The notes under the pieces: generated by a model
Told to the model about the DNA's origin: nothing
The model's input: the letters and a program-made list of their open reading frames with translations, nothing else
Databases searched by the model: none
Shown: positions 9,672 to 16,330 of the stretch, piece after piece
Layout of the letters: each line of letters starts with the position of its first letter
Position numbering within the stretch: position 1 is the stretch's first letter
NCBI GenBank assembly: GCA_041574955.1
Contig: JBFGNS010000049.1
Location: 1 to 26,320 of the forward strand
Source of the DNA: CALZJC01 sp041574955
GTDB lineage: Bacteria; Acidobacteriota; Thermoanaerobaculia; Multivoradales; JAHEKO01
Direction of reading: 5' to 3'
Length of the DNA stretch: 26,320 nucleotides
Made by a program: the position numbers and the translations under genes

Positions 9672-10767
9672 AGACCGGCCCCGCTTGCGCTACCTGGCGA
9701 AGGTGCGCTGGCTGCTACTGGCGGTGGCGGTGGCGCTGTCGGCGATCGGCCTGGCCACCATCCACTCGGCCAGCTCCGAGCTGCCGGTCGACTACCTGCC
9801 GCGCCAGGCGGTGTGGGTGGCGATCGGCCTCGTCGCCTTCCTGGTGGCTTTCGCCATCGACTACCACAAGCTGGTCAAGTTCTCGCTCGCCTTCTACCTG
9901 GGCAGCCTGGTGCTGCTGGTGGCGGTGCTGCTGTTCGGCCAGGAGGTCGGCGGCGCCCGCAGCTGGCTCGGTTTCGGGCGCTGGCGGCTGCAGCCGTCCG
10001 AGCTCGCCAAGGTGGCCACCGTGCTGCTGCTGGCGCGCTATCTGGCGGCGGTCAACCGGCGGGTGCTGGGGCTCAAGCAGGTCGGCGTGGCGAGCCTGAT
10101 CGCGGGCGCGCCGATGGTGCTGGTGGCGCTCAGCCCGGACCTGGGCAGCGCGGCGATGTTCGTGCCGATGCTCGGCGGCATGCTGCTGCTGGCCGGGGTG
10201 CGCTGGCGGGTGCTGGTCGCGGGCCTGCTGATCGCTGTGGTGGTGGGCTTCGTCTCCTGGAACGTGGTGCTGCTCGACTACCAGAAGGACCGCGTGCGCA
10301 CCTTCCTGTCACCAGGCAGCGATCCGCTCGGCGCCGGCTACCAGCTGCGGCAGAGCAAGATCGCCGTCGGCTCCGGCCAGATCACCGGCCGCGGCTACGG
10401 CCAGGGTACGCAGAGCCAGCTGCGTTTCCTGCCCGCCCGGCACACCGATTTCGTGTTCGCCGTGCTGGCAGAGGAGTGGGGCTTCCTCGGCGCGGTGGCG
10501 ACTCTCGGGCTGTTCTCCGCCTACGTGCTGAGCGGCGCGCGGGTGGCGGCGCGCGCCCGCGACCGCACCGGCATCCTGCTGGTGGTCGGCCTGCTGTCGG
10601 TGTTCACCGTGCACGTGCTCTACAACACCGCCATGGTGGTGGGACTGGTGCCGATCACCGGCATCCCGCTGCCGTTCCTGTCCTACGGCGGATCGTTCAC
10701 CCTGGCCAACTTCTTCGCGACGGGCCTGATCCTGGGGGTAGACTTCCGCCGCTACGTCAACCGGTAG
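9628..10767 (+). CDS. rodA: Peptidoglycan glycosyltransferase RodA (SEDS family)
   Basis: 379 residues with about ten transmembrane helices. RodA polymerises lipid II into glycan strands together with PBP2. SEDS landmarks are present: GGARSWLGFGRWRLQPSELAK after the third helix pair, HTDFVFAVLAEEWGF containing D274 (position of the essential Asp in RodA), and LPFLSYGGSF near the C-terminus. The ATG at 9628 lies inside the mrdA 3' end, giving a 44-base overlap; a later start would cut into the first helix region (about 24-43), so I keep this one although its Shine-Dalgarno is weak. Followed 54 bases later by the RNase G start. Confidence 0.96.
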   Translation: MRPITGPLPVVSLPEDRPRLRYLAKVRWLLLAVAVALSAIGLATIHSASSELPVDYLPRQAVWVAIGLVAFLVAFAIDYHKLVKFSLAFYLGSLVLLVAVLLFGQEVGGARSWLGFGRWRLQPSELAKVATVLLLARYLAAVNRRVLGLKQVGVASLIAGAPMVLVALSPDLGSAAMFVPMLGGMLLLAGVRWRVLVAGLLIAVVVGFVSWNVVLLDYQKDRVRTFLSPGSDPLGAGYQLRQSKIAVGSGQITGRGYGQGTQSQLRFLPARHTDFVFAVLAEEWGFLGAVATLGLFSAYVLSGARVAARARDRTGILLVVGLLSVFTVHVLYNTAMVVGLVPITGIPLPFLSYGGSFTLANFFATGLILGVDFRRYVNR

Positions 10768-10821
10768 AGCGGCCGGGTGAGCCGCACCGCGGCGCCGGTC
10801 CACCGGGCGCCGACCAGACCG

Positions 10822-12339
10822 ATGTCCCGCAAGCTGCTGATCCAGTCCGACCCGTTCGAGGTGCGGGTCGCCCTGCTCGAGGACGACCGACCGGTCGAGA
10901 TCTCGATCGAGCGGCGCGGCGAGCGCGGGCTGGTGGGCAGCATCTACCGCGGCAAGGTGGCACGGGTGCTGCCCGGCATCCAGGCTGCGTTCGTCGACAT
11001 CGGGCTCGAGCGCCACGCCTTCCTCTACGTCGGCGACGTGCGCGACCAGCTCGCCGAGCTGGCCGAGCTGGCGGGCGAGGAGGAGGTCTGGCGGGCCGCT
11101 ACCGACGAGCCGCCGCGCGCCATCGACGAGCTGCTCAGCCCGGGCCAGGAGCTGATGGTGCAGGTGCGCAAGGACCCGCTGCCCAACAAGGGCGCGCGGG
11201 TGACCACCCAGATCGCGCTGCCCGGACGCTACCTGGTGCTGCTGCCGACCACCCGCGACTGCGGCGTATCGCGGCGCATCGACGAGCCCAACGAGCGCGA
11301 CCGCCTGCTGGCGGCGCTCGAGGAGCTGGGGCCGGTACCGGGGGGCCTGATCGTGCGCACCGCCGGCGAGGGGCGCGGGGTGGCCGAGCTGGCGCGCGAT
11401 CTCGACTATCTGTCGCGGCTGTGGCGGCGGGTGGCCAAGACCGCCGAGGAGGCGTCGGCGCCGGCGCTCGTCCACCGCGATCTCGATCTGGCGCGGCGGG
11501 CGGTGCGCGACACGCTGGACGAGTCGTTCGAGGTGGTCTGGATCGACGGCGAGGAGGCGCACGGCCAGGCGCTCGAGGAAGTGGCAGCCGTGGAGCCGCG
11601 GCTGGCCGAGCGCGTGCGCCTCTACTCCGAGCGCGGTGCGCTGTTCGCCCACTTCGGCGTCGAGCGCGAGCTGGCTGCGGTGCTCAAGGGGCGGATCTGG
11701 CTCAGGTCGGGTGGCTACCTGGTGATCCAGCAGACCGAGGCACTGGTGTCGATCGACGTCAACACCGGCCGCTTCGTCGGCCGCACCAGTCTCGAGGAGA
11801 CGGTGCTGCGGGCCAACCTCGAGGCGGTCGAGGAGGTGGCGCGCCAGATCCGGCTGCGCGACCTCGGCGGCATCATCGTGGTCGACTTCATCGACATGGT
11901 GGAGACGGAGAACCGCCAGCGGGTGTTCGAGGCGCTGGAAGCGGCGCTGGCCCGCGACCGGGCTCGCACCCAGCTGTCCCGCATCTCGGAGTTCGGCCTG
12001 GTGGAGATCACCCGCAAGCGCAGCCACTCGAACCTGCGGCGGGTGCTGACGCGCCCCTGTCCCTGCTGCGGCGAGCGTGGCCGCATCAAGTCGGTGACCA
12101 CCGTCTGTCTGGAGCTGCGTCGCCGGCTGCTGGCGGCGGCGGCCGCGGGCGAGCCACCGCCCGCCGCCGTCCGGCTGCATCCCGACGCGGCCGCCGCTCT
12201 CGCCGGCCCTCTGGCGGCGGTGATCGAGGATCTCGAGCAGCGGCTGGGCGCCGCGCCGCGGTTGGAATCAGACCCGGAGCTGAACCCCGATCGCTACGAG
12301 CTGGTGGCCGCCGGGCAGGTCCGTGGTGCCGCCCGCTGA
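10822..12339 (+). CDS. rng: RNase E/G family endoribonuclease
   Basis: 505 residues, RNase G sized, with no long C-terminal degradosome scaffold as in RNase E. It cuts single-stranded AU-rich RNA, for example in 16S rRNA 5' maturation and mRNA decay. The S1 domain is near residues 35-110 (GSIYRGKVARVLPGIQAAF). The catalytic metal-binding aspartates are D312 (SIDVNTG) and D355 (VDFIDM), 43 residues apart as in E. coli RNase E. The zinc-link cysteines are C413 and C416 (CPCCGERGRIKS), 58 residues after D355, again as in E. coli. Start ATG 10822 matches the family N-terminus (RKLLIQ); an in-frame GTG at 10777 would add 15 residues. The stop overlaps the next gene by 17 bases. rng also follows mreBCD in enterobacteria, so the association with rod-shape genes is old. 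Confidence 0.95.
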   Translation: MSRKLLIQSDPFEVRVALLEDDRPVEISIERRGERGLVGSIYRGKVARVLPGIQAAFVDIGLERHAFLYVGDVRDQLAELAELAGEEEVWRAATDEPPRAIDELLSPGQELMVQVRKDPLPNKGARVTTQIALPGRYLVLLPTTRDCGVSRRIDEPNERDRLLAALEELGPVPGGLIVRTAGEGRGVAELARDLDYLSRLWRRVAKTAEEASAPALVHRDLDLARRAVRDTLDESFEVVWIDGEEAHGQALEEVAAVEPRLAERVRLYSERGALFAHFGVERELAAVLKGRIWLRSGGYLVIQQTEALVSIDVNTGRFVGRTSLEETVLRANLEAVEEVARQIRLRDLGGIIVVDFIDMVETENRQRVFEALEAALARDRARTQLSRISEFGLVEITRKRSHSNLRRVLTRPCPCCGERGRIKSVTTVCLELRRRLLAAAAAGEPPPAAVRLHPDAAAALAGPLAAVIEDLEQRLGAAPRLESDPELNPDRYELVAAGQVRGAAR

Positions 12340-14536
12340 GCCTTCGCCGGCGGAGCGCCGGCCGCGCGGCACGACCGAGCCGTTCACCCACGACGGCTGG
12401 TCTGGCGAGCTGTCGGTCGCCTGCCTGCCGCGCGGGCTGGCCGACGCCCTGGCGCGGCTGACCGACCCCGGGCAGTCGCGCGAGACTCTCCACTGGGGGC
12501 GCAACTACCTGTACTCGACCGTGCTCGACACCACCGCCGGCGAGATCGAGGTGGTGGTCAAACAGTTCCGCAACCAGTCGCTGGCGGCGCGGCTGCGGCG
12601 GCGGCTCGGTGGCAGCAAGGCGTGGCGCTCGTGGCGCGGCGCGCACGCGCTGGTGGCGGCCGGCGTTCCGACGCCGGCGCCGGTGGCGTGGATCGAGTCC
12701 AGCCGCCCCGACGGACCTTCGGTCTACGCCAGCCGGCGGGTCGCGGGCAGCTTTGAGGCGCGCTACCTGATACGCGCGCTCAACGCCGGGCGGCATCGCG
12801 AGGAGTTTCCCCAGGTCGACGTCGAAGCGTTCTTCTCGCGACTCGGCGCCGAGCTGCGCCGGATGCACGATGCCGGCATCTGGCACCGCGACGTGTCGAT
12901 CGGCAACATCCTGGTGGTCGCCGGTGCCGGCCGGCCCGAGCTGTACCTGATCGACCTCAACCGCGCCAGGCTCGGCCGACGGCTGGGGAGCTGGCGCCGC
13001 AGCCGCGATCTGTGCCGGCTGCGGCTGCTACGCGCCCGCGACCGGCGCCGGCTGCTGACCGCCTACTGGGGCCCCGCGGCGCGGGCCATGGCGTGGAAGC
13101 GGGCGCTCTACGGCGCGATGTTCCACGGCTTCCTGTTCAAGAACTGGCTCAAGGCGGCGCTCCGGCGCCCGCTGCGGGTGGGCCGCGGGCTGCACCGGGC
13201 CCGCCGGCCGCACCTGCACATCCCGGCCGCCGAGCGGGGTGCCGGGGTGCGCGACCGGGTGGTCTGGGACCGGCTCTCGGACCAGCCGCACCAGCACGCC
13301 GGCCGGCTAGAGCGGCTCGGGGTGCGGCTGGCCGACACCGGCGACCACGCCCGCTCGCTGGGCGCGGCGCTGGCGGCGGCGCCGCGGGTCTGGCGCCGGT
13401 TCCGCCAGCTGCGGGGCGGCCTGTACGCCGCGCCGGTCCGCTGGCAGGGTCTGGGCGTGGCCGTCCGGCCGCTGGCCGGCGACCCGGAAGGCGAGGCCCT
13501 GCTCGGCGAGCTGACGGCGCTCGGCGTGCGCCGCCTGCTGCTGCGGCTGCACCCGTGGCAGGAGCGCCACGACGCCGAGCAGACGCTCGCCCGCCGGCTG
13601 GCCGAGGCCGGCTACGACCTGGCGTTCACCCTGCCGCAGAGCCGGGAGCTGGTGCGCGACCCGGCGCGCTGGCGGGCCGCGGTGGCCGAGCTGGCGGAGC
13701 GTTTCCGGCCGTTCGGCTCGAGCTTCCAGGTGGGGCAGGCGGTGAACCGCAGCAAGTGGGGCGTCTGGCGGTACGGCGAGTACCTGGCGCTGGCGGCGAT
13801 GGCGTGCGAGGAGCTCCGTCGCCACCCGGGTACCGAGGTCCTGGGTCCGGCGGTGATCGACTTCGAGCCCCACGCCACCGCCGCCGTCCTCAACCGGCCT
13901 CATCCGGGCGTGCGGTTCGACGCCGTTGCCAGCCTGCTCTACGTCGATCGGCGGGGCGCGCCCGAGTGCCGCCAGCTGGGTCTCGACCTGGTGGGCAAGC
14001 TGCTGCTGATATCCGCCATCGCCGCCACCGGCAGGAACGCCGCCGCGCGGTCGTGGATCACCGAGTTCAACTGGCCGTTGTGGGAGGGGCCGCATGCGCC
14101 GGCCGGCCGGGACGTGGCGGTGGACGAGCAGACCCAGGCCGACTACCTGGCGCGCTACTACCTGCTCGCGCTGGGCAGCGGCGTGGTGGAGCGCGCCTAC
14201 TGGTGGCAGCTGGTGGCGCGTGGCTACGGCTTGGTCGACCCGCGGGACGACGGCTTGCGCCGCCGGCCCGCCTTCCACGCCCTCGCCACCCTGGCGCGCG
14301 AGGTCGAGGGCAGCCGGTTTCTCGGACCGTTGCCGGCGCCACCCGCGGCCCGGCTGTACCAGTTCGAGCGCGGCGGCGGCGGGCGGCTGGTGGCCGGCTG
14401 GAGCACCGGCGCGGCGATCGCCGCGCGTCTGCCGGCGCCGGCGGCGGCGGCCGTGTCGCGCGACGGCGAACCGCTGGCGGCGGACGGCTGCGAGGTGACG
14501 CTGACCGCCTCGCCCCGCTACTTCCGGATAGCCTGA
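12323..14536 (+). CDS. Fusion of a Kdo/WaaP-type LPS kinase domain and a glycoside-hydrolase-like domain
   Basis: 737 residues, start GTG 12323 (a second GTG follows directly). The N-terminal third (about 50-290) is a kinase fold of the Kdo/WaaP/InaA type: putative ATP lysine K80 (VVVKQF), catalytic H188-R-D190, metal-binding N195 and D211 (LIDLNRA, replacing DFG). Such enzymes phosphorylate LPS core sugars in the cytoplasm. After a basic linker (about 285-315), residues about 330-720 look like a TIM-barrel glycosidase: repeated strand-like segments (LRGGLYAAPVRWQG, VRRLLLRLHPW, YDLAFTLPQS) and SWITEFNWPLWEG, where E581 sits like a clan-A nucleophile. The usual Asn-Glu acid/base motif is absent; the nearest place reads QVGQAVNRSKWG (469-480), and E515 in VIDFEPHA is an alternative. 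No signal peptide or membrane segment. Last gene of the mre-rng run, overlapping rng by 17 bases. Kinase fold fairly sure, hydrolase assignment tentative. Confidence 0.75.
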   Translation: MVPPAEPSPAERRPRGTTEPFTHDGWSGELSVACLPRGLADALARLTDPGQSRETLHWGRNYLYSTVLDTTAGEIEVVVKQFRNQSLAARLRRRLGGSKAWRSWRGAHALVAAGVPTPAPVAWIESSRPDGPSVYASRRVAGSFEARYLIRALNAGRHREEFPQVDVEAFFSRLGAELRRMHDAGIWHRDVSIGNILVVAGAGRPELYLIDLNRARLGRRLGSWRRSRDLCRLRLLRARDRRRLLTAYWGPAARAMAWKRALYGAMFHGFLFKNWLKAALRRPLRVGRGLHRARRPHLHIPAAERGAGVRDRVVWDRLSDQPHQHAGRLERLGVRLADTGDHARSLGAALAAAPRVWRRFRQLRGGLYAAPVRWQGLGVAVRPLAGDPEGEALLGELTALGVRRLLLRLHPWQERHDAEQTLARRLAEAGYDLAFTLPQSRELVRDPARWRAAVAELAERFRPFGSSFQVGQAVNRSKWGVWRYGEYLALAAMACEELRRHPGTEVLGPAVIDFEPHATAAVLNRPHPGVRFDAVASLLYVDRRGAPECRQLGLDLVGKLLLISAIAATGRNAAARSWITEFNWPLWEGPHAPAGRDVAVDEQTQADYLARYYLLALGSGVVERAYWWQLVARGYGLVDPRDDGLRRRPAFHALATLAREVEGSRFLGPLPAPPAARLYQFERGGGGRLVAGWSTGAAIAARLPAPAAAAVSRDGEPLAADGCEVTLTASPRYFRIA

Positions 14537-14571
14537 GCCGCGCGCCGCCGGGCCACCAAGGACGACGCCAA

Positions 14572-14603
14572 CCCCCAGGCCCCCAAGCCCCCAAGCCCTC
14601 GAG
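14572..14603 (+). repeat. Octamer tandem repeat, C-rich, with G-quadruplex potential on the minus strand
   Basis: Four consecutive 8-base units: CCCCCAGG, CCCCCAAG, CCCCCAAG and the degenerate CCCTCGAG. On the minus strand this gives G-runs of 3, 5, 5 and 5 separated by 3-base loops, which satisfies the usual G-quadruplex pattern. It sits 4 bases before the proposed SDR -10 element, where a -35 would lie. Confidence 0.75.
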
Positions 14604-14607
14604 CCCA

Positions 14608-14613
14608 TAAACT
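14608..14613 (+). promoter_or_regulatory. Candidate leaderless -10 element (TAAACT) for the SDR gene
   Basis: TAAACT (4 of 6 to TATAAT) ends 6 bases before the ATG at 14620. No Shine-Dalgarno precedes that ATG. The pattern matches those before ruvB, lhr and the DUF1801 gene. Confidence 0.5.
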
Positions 14614-14619
14614 CCCGCC

Positions 14620-15393
14620 ATGCCCCGCGAGACCGTCCTCATCACCGGCGCCTCCTCGGGTATCGGCGAGGAGCTGGCGCGGCTGTTCGCGGCCGACGGC
14701 TCCGACCTGGTGCTGGTGGCGCGCAGCCGGGAGCGGCTGCGGGCGCTGGCCGGCGAGCTGGCCGAGCGGCACGGCGTGGCGGCGCGGGTCGAGGTGGTGG
14801 ATCTGACCGCCGCCGGGGCGTGCGCCGAGCTGGTCGAGCGCCTGGCGGCCGACGGCGTGGCGGTGGACGTTCTGGTCAACAACGCCGGCTACGGCGCCCG
14901 CGGCGCCGCCGCCGAGCTGGATCTCGAGCGCCAGCTCGGCATCATCCGGCTGAACGTCGAAGCGCTCACCGAGCTGACCCGGCGGCTGCTGCCGGCGATG
15001 CTCGAGCGGCGGCGGGGCGGGGTGCTCAACGTCGCCTCGACAGCCGCCTTCCAGCCGGGCCCCTTCATGGCGGTCTACTACGCCACCAAGGCGTACGTCC
15101 AGTCGTTCAGCGAGGCGCTGGCCGAGGAGCTGCGAGGCAGCGGCCTCACGGTCACCAGCCTGGCGCCCGGCCCGACCCTCACCGGCTTCCAGAGCGAGGC
15201 GGAGATGGAGGACACGGTGCTGTTCCGGTTCGGCGCGATGGAGGTCGCCCCGGTCGCCCGCGCCGGCCACCGGGCCTTCCGCCGCGGCCGGGTGGTGGTG
15301 ATCCCGGGCCTGGCGAACCGGCTGCTGACCTTCTCGAACCGGCTCGCGCCGCGCTGGCTGACGCGGCGGGTGGTGCGCCGGCTGCAGGACTAG
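14620..15393 (+). CDS. Classical short-chain dehydrogenase/reductase
   Basis: 257 residues, standard for classical SDRs, which are cytosolic NAD(P)H-dependent oxidoreductases of alcohols and ketones. The Rossmann cofactor motif TGASSGIG is at 9-16, NNAG at 87-90, the catalytic serine is S140 (NVAST), and Y153-x-x-x-K157 completes the active site. Residues after the first strand (VARSRERL, about 30-37) carry Arg in the position that often selects NADP(H). The C-terminus (AHRAFRRGRVVVIPGLANRL, basic) resembles DltE/YqjQ-like members. Substrate cannot be told. Separated from the mre operon by 83 bases with its own apparent promoter; it converges on the minus-strand gene that ends at 15455. Confidence 0.93.
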   Translation: MPRETVLITGASSGIGEELARLFAADGSDLVLVARSRERLRALAGELAERHGVAARVEVVDLTAAGACAELVERLAADGVAVDVLVNNAGYGARGAAAELDLERQLGIIRLNVEALTELTRRLLPAMLERRRGGVLNVASTAAFQPGPFMAVYYATKAYVQSFSEALAEELRGSGLTVTSLAPGPTLTGFQSEAEMEDTVLFRFGAMEVAPVARAGHRAFRRGRVVVIPGLANRLLTFSNRLAPRWLTRRVVRRLQD

Positions 15394-15409
15394 GCCGTCC
15401 GTCCGCCGG

Positions 15410-15448
15410 CCCATAGAAGCCAGGCGCGGCCCCCATAGACGCCAGGCG
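15410..15448. repeat. Two 17-base direct repeats between convergent genes
   Basis: CCCATAGAAGCCAGGCG (15410-15426) and CCCATAGACGCCAGGCG (15432-15448) differ at one position and are spaced 22 bases start to start. They fill most of the 61-base gap between the SDR stop and the stop of the convergent gene. No role is evident; they do not form a terminator-like hairpin. Confidence 0.7.
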
Positions 15449-15454
15449 GCGCGC

Positions 15455-16237
15455 TCAGCTCTCGGTCAGGCCCCAGAACACCTGCGATTCGGGCCCGAAG
15501 CCCCGCCGCCGGCTGTTGGCGCCTATGAGCTTCCTGGCGCGTCGCAGCGTGGTCTCCGAGATGCCGGCCTCGGCCGCCCGGCGCAGCAGCTTCTGCGCCG
15601 CGCACTCGCCGTCGGTGAGCTGTTCGCGCAGGAACCTCTCGGCGACCGCCAGGGCCGTCGGCTGCTCGCGCTTCGCCTGCTTGCGGCCGGCGGCGGCCTT
15701 CGGCGCGTCGCCCTCGGGGCTCGGCGGCTCGGCGTCGACGGCGCGGGTCTCGGGCGGCGGGCCGGCTGCCGCCGCGGGCTCCGGCTGGGGGCGCGGTACG
15801 GGCCCGGGGACCGGTTCGCTGGTGGGATCGCCGGGGGGCTCGCTGGAAGGGTCGCTGGAGGGGTCGCTGGGCGGCGTGGCCGTCCAGCTCGATCCCCCCG
15901 CCGTGCCGCCCGCGGAGCCGGGCCAACCGCACCAGCCGCCCCGCCAGGCGGGCCAGGCGGTGCGGCCGGCACCCATCCAGCCCTGCCACCAGAGGCCTGC
16001 CAGGCGGGAGTAGAGACCGGCAGCGCGCTGCCAGGAGTCCTGCGCGTCGCGCGCCACCTCGAGCGGGCCGTACTGGCCGCGGCCCAGCCGGTCGAGCGAG
16101 CCGCGCCACTGGGCGACCTGCGCCTCGATCGCCTCGCGCCACAGCCTGGCGCCTTCGCTGAACGGTTCCCCGGCGCGGCGCCCCGGCTCGCCCTCGCCCG
16201 CCTGCCGGGCTGCTTCGGATCCCGGTGTCCTTGTCAT
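15455..16237 (-). CDS. Phasin-like amphipathic head fused to a winged-helix-like tail by a Pro/Ser linker
   Basis: 260 residues from ATG 16235-16237, with GGAG ending a few bases upstream. Residues about 26-82 form a charged amphipathic helical region with regularly placed Trp/Leu (EGARLWREAIEAQVAQW; SWQRAAGLYSRLAGLWW), reminiscent of phasins and PhaE-like proteins that coat polyhydroxyalkanoate granules. Residues 83-118 are Trp/Gly-rich with eight Trp. Residues about 121-165 are Pro/Ser-rich with SDPSSDPSSEP-type repeats. After a Lys/Arg patch (180-190), residues about 194-258 (AERFLREQLTDGE, AGISETTLRRARKLIG, FWGL) look like the winged-helix tail found at the C-terminus of some RepA/primase-type AAA ATPases. 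No signal peptide. Divergent from lhr. The reading frame stays open far upstream, opposite lhr, but that is shadow. Both domain calls come from sequence character and are tentative; the gene itself is well supported. Confidence 0.75.
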   Translation of the reverse strand: MTRTPGSEAARQAGEGEPGRRAGEPFSEGARLWREAIEAQVAQWRGSLDRLGRGQYGPLEVARDAQDSWQRAAGLYSRLAGLWWQGWMGAGRTAWPAWRGGWCGWPGSAGGTAGGSSWTATPPSDPSSDPSSEPPGDPTSEPVPGPVPRPQPEPAAAAGPPPETRAVDAEPPSPEGDAPKAAAGRKQAKREQPTALAVAERFLREQLTDGECAAQKLLRRAAEAGISETTLRRARKLIGANSRRRGFGPESQVFWGLTES

Positions 16238-16245
16238 GGCACTCC

Positions 16246-16251
16246 ATCCTA
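16246..16251 (-). promoter_or_regulatory. Possible -10 element (TAGGAT) for the phasin-like gene
   Basis: On the minus strand TAGGAT lies 8 bases before the ATG at 16237, with GGAGT between them. Transcription would begin almost at the start codon, so the GGAG might not be in the transcript. Weak support. Confidence 0.3.
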
Positions 16252-16318
16252 CTACCCCGACGGCGGGAGCGGACGGCATGGCGGCGGGCGACGGCCGCAG
16301 CGGGCGCGGGGGCTGCGA

Positions 16319-16324
16319 TACATT
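16319..16324 (+). promoter_or_regulatory. Candidate leaderless -10 element (TACATT) for lhr
   Basis: TACATT ends 6 bases before the GTG at 16331, and the six bases between (GCCGGC) leave no room for a Shine-Dalgarno. It is the most AT-rich spot of the 93-base divergent spacer. Same geometry as before ruvB, the SDR and DUF1801. Confidence 0.5.
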
Positions 16325-16330
16325 GCCGGC

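Noticed and set aside
10309..12180. 623-codon minus-strand frame opposite rodA and rng.
   Set aside because: A shadow frame: both plus-strand genes have complete catalytic motifs and the antisense product is low in complexity (Gln, Arg, Ala, Leu).
15840..15890. Repeated GGGTCGCTGGA-like units suggesting a CRISPR or intergenic repeat.
   Set aside because: They are codon-phased repeats encoding the SDPSSDPSSEP linker inside the phasin-like gene, with no spacers.
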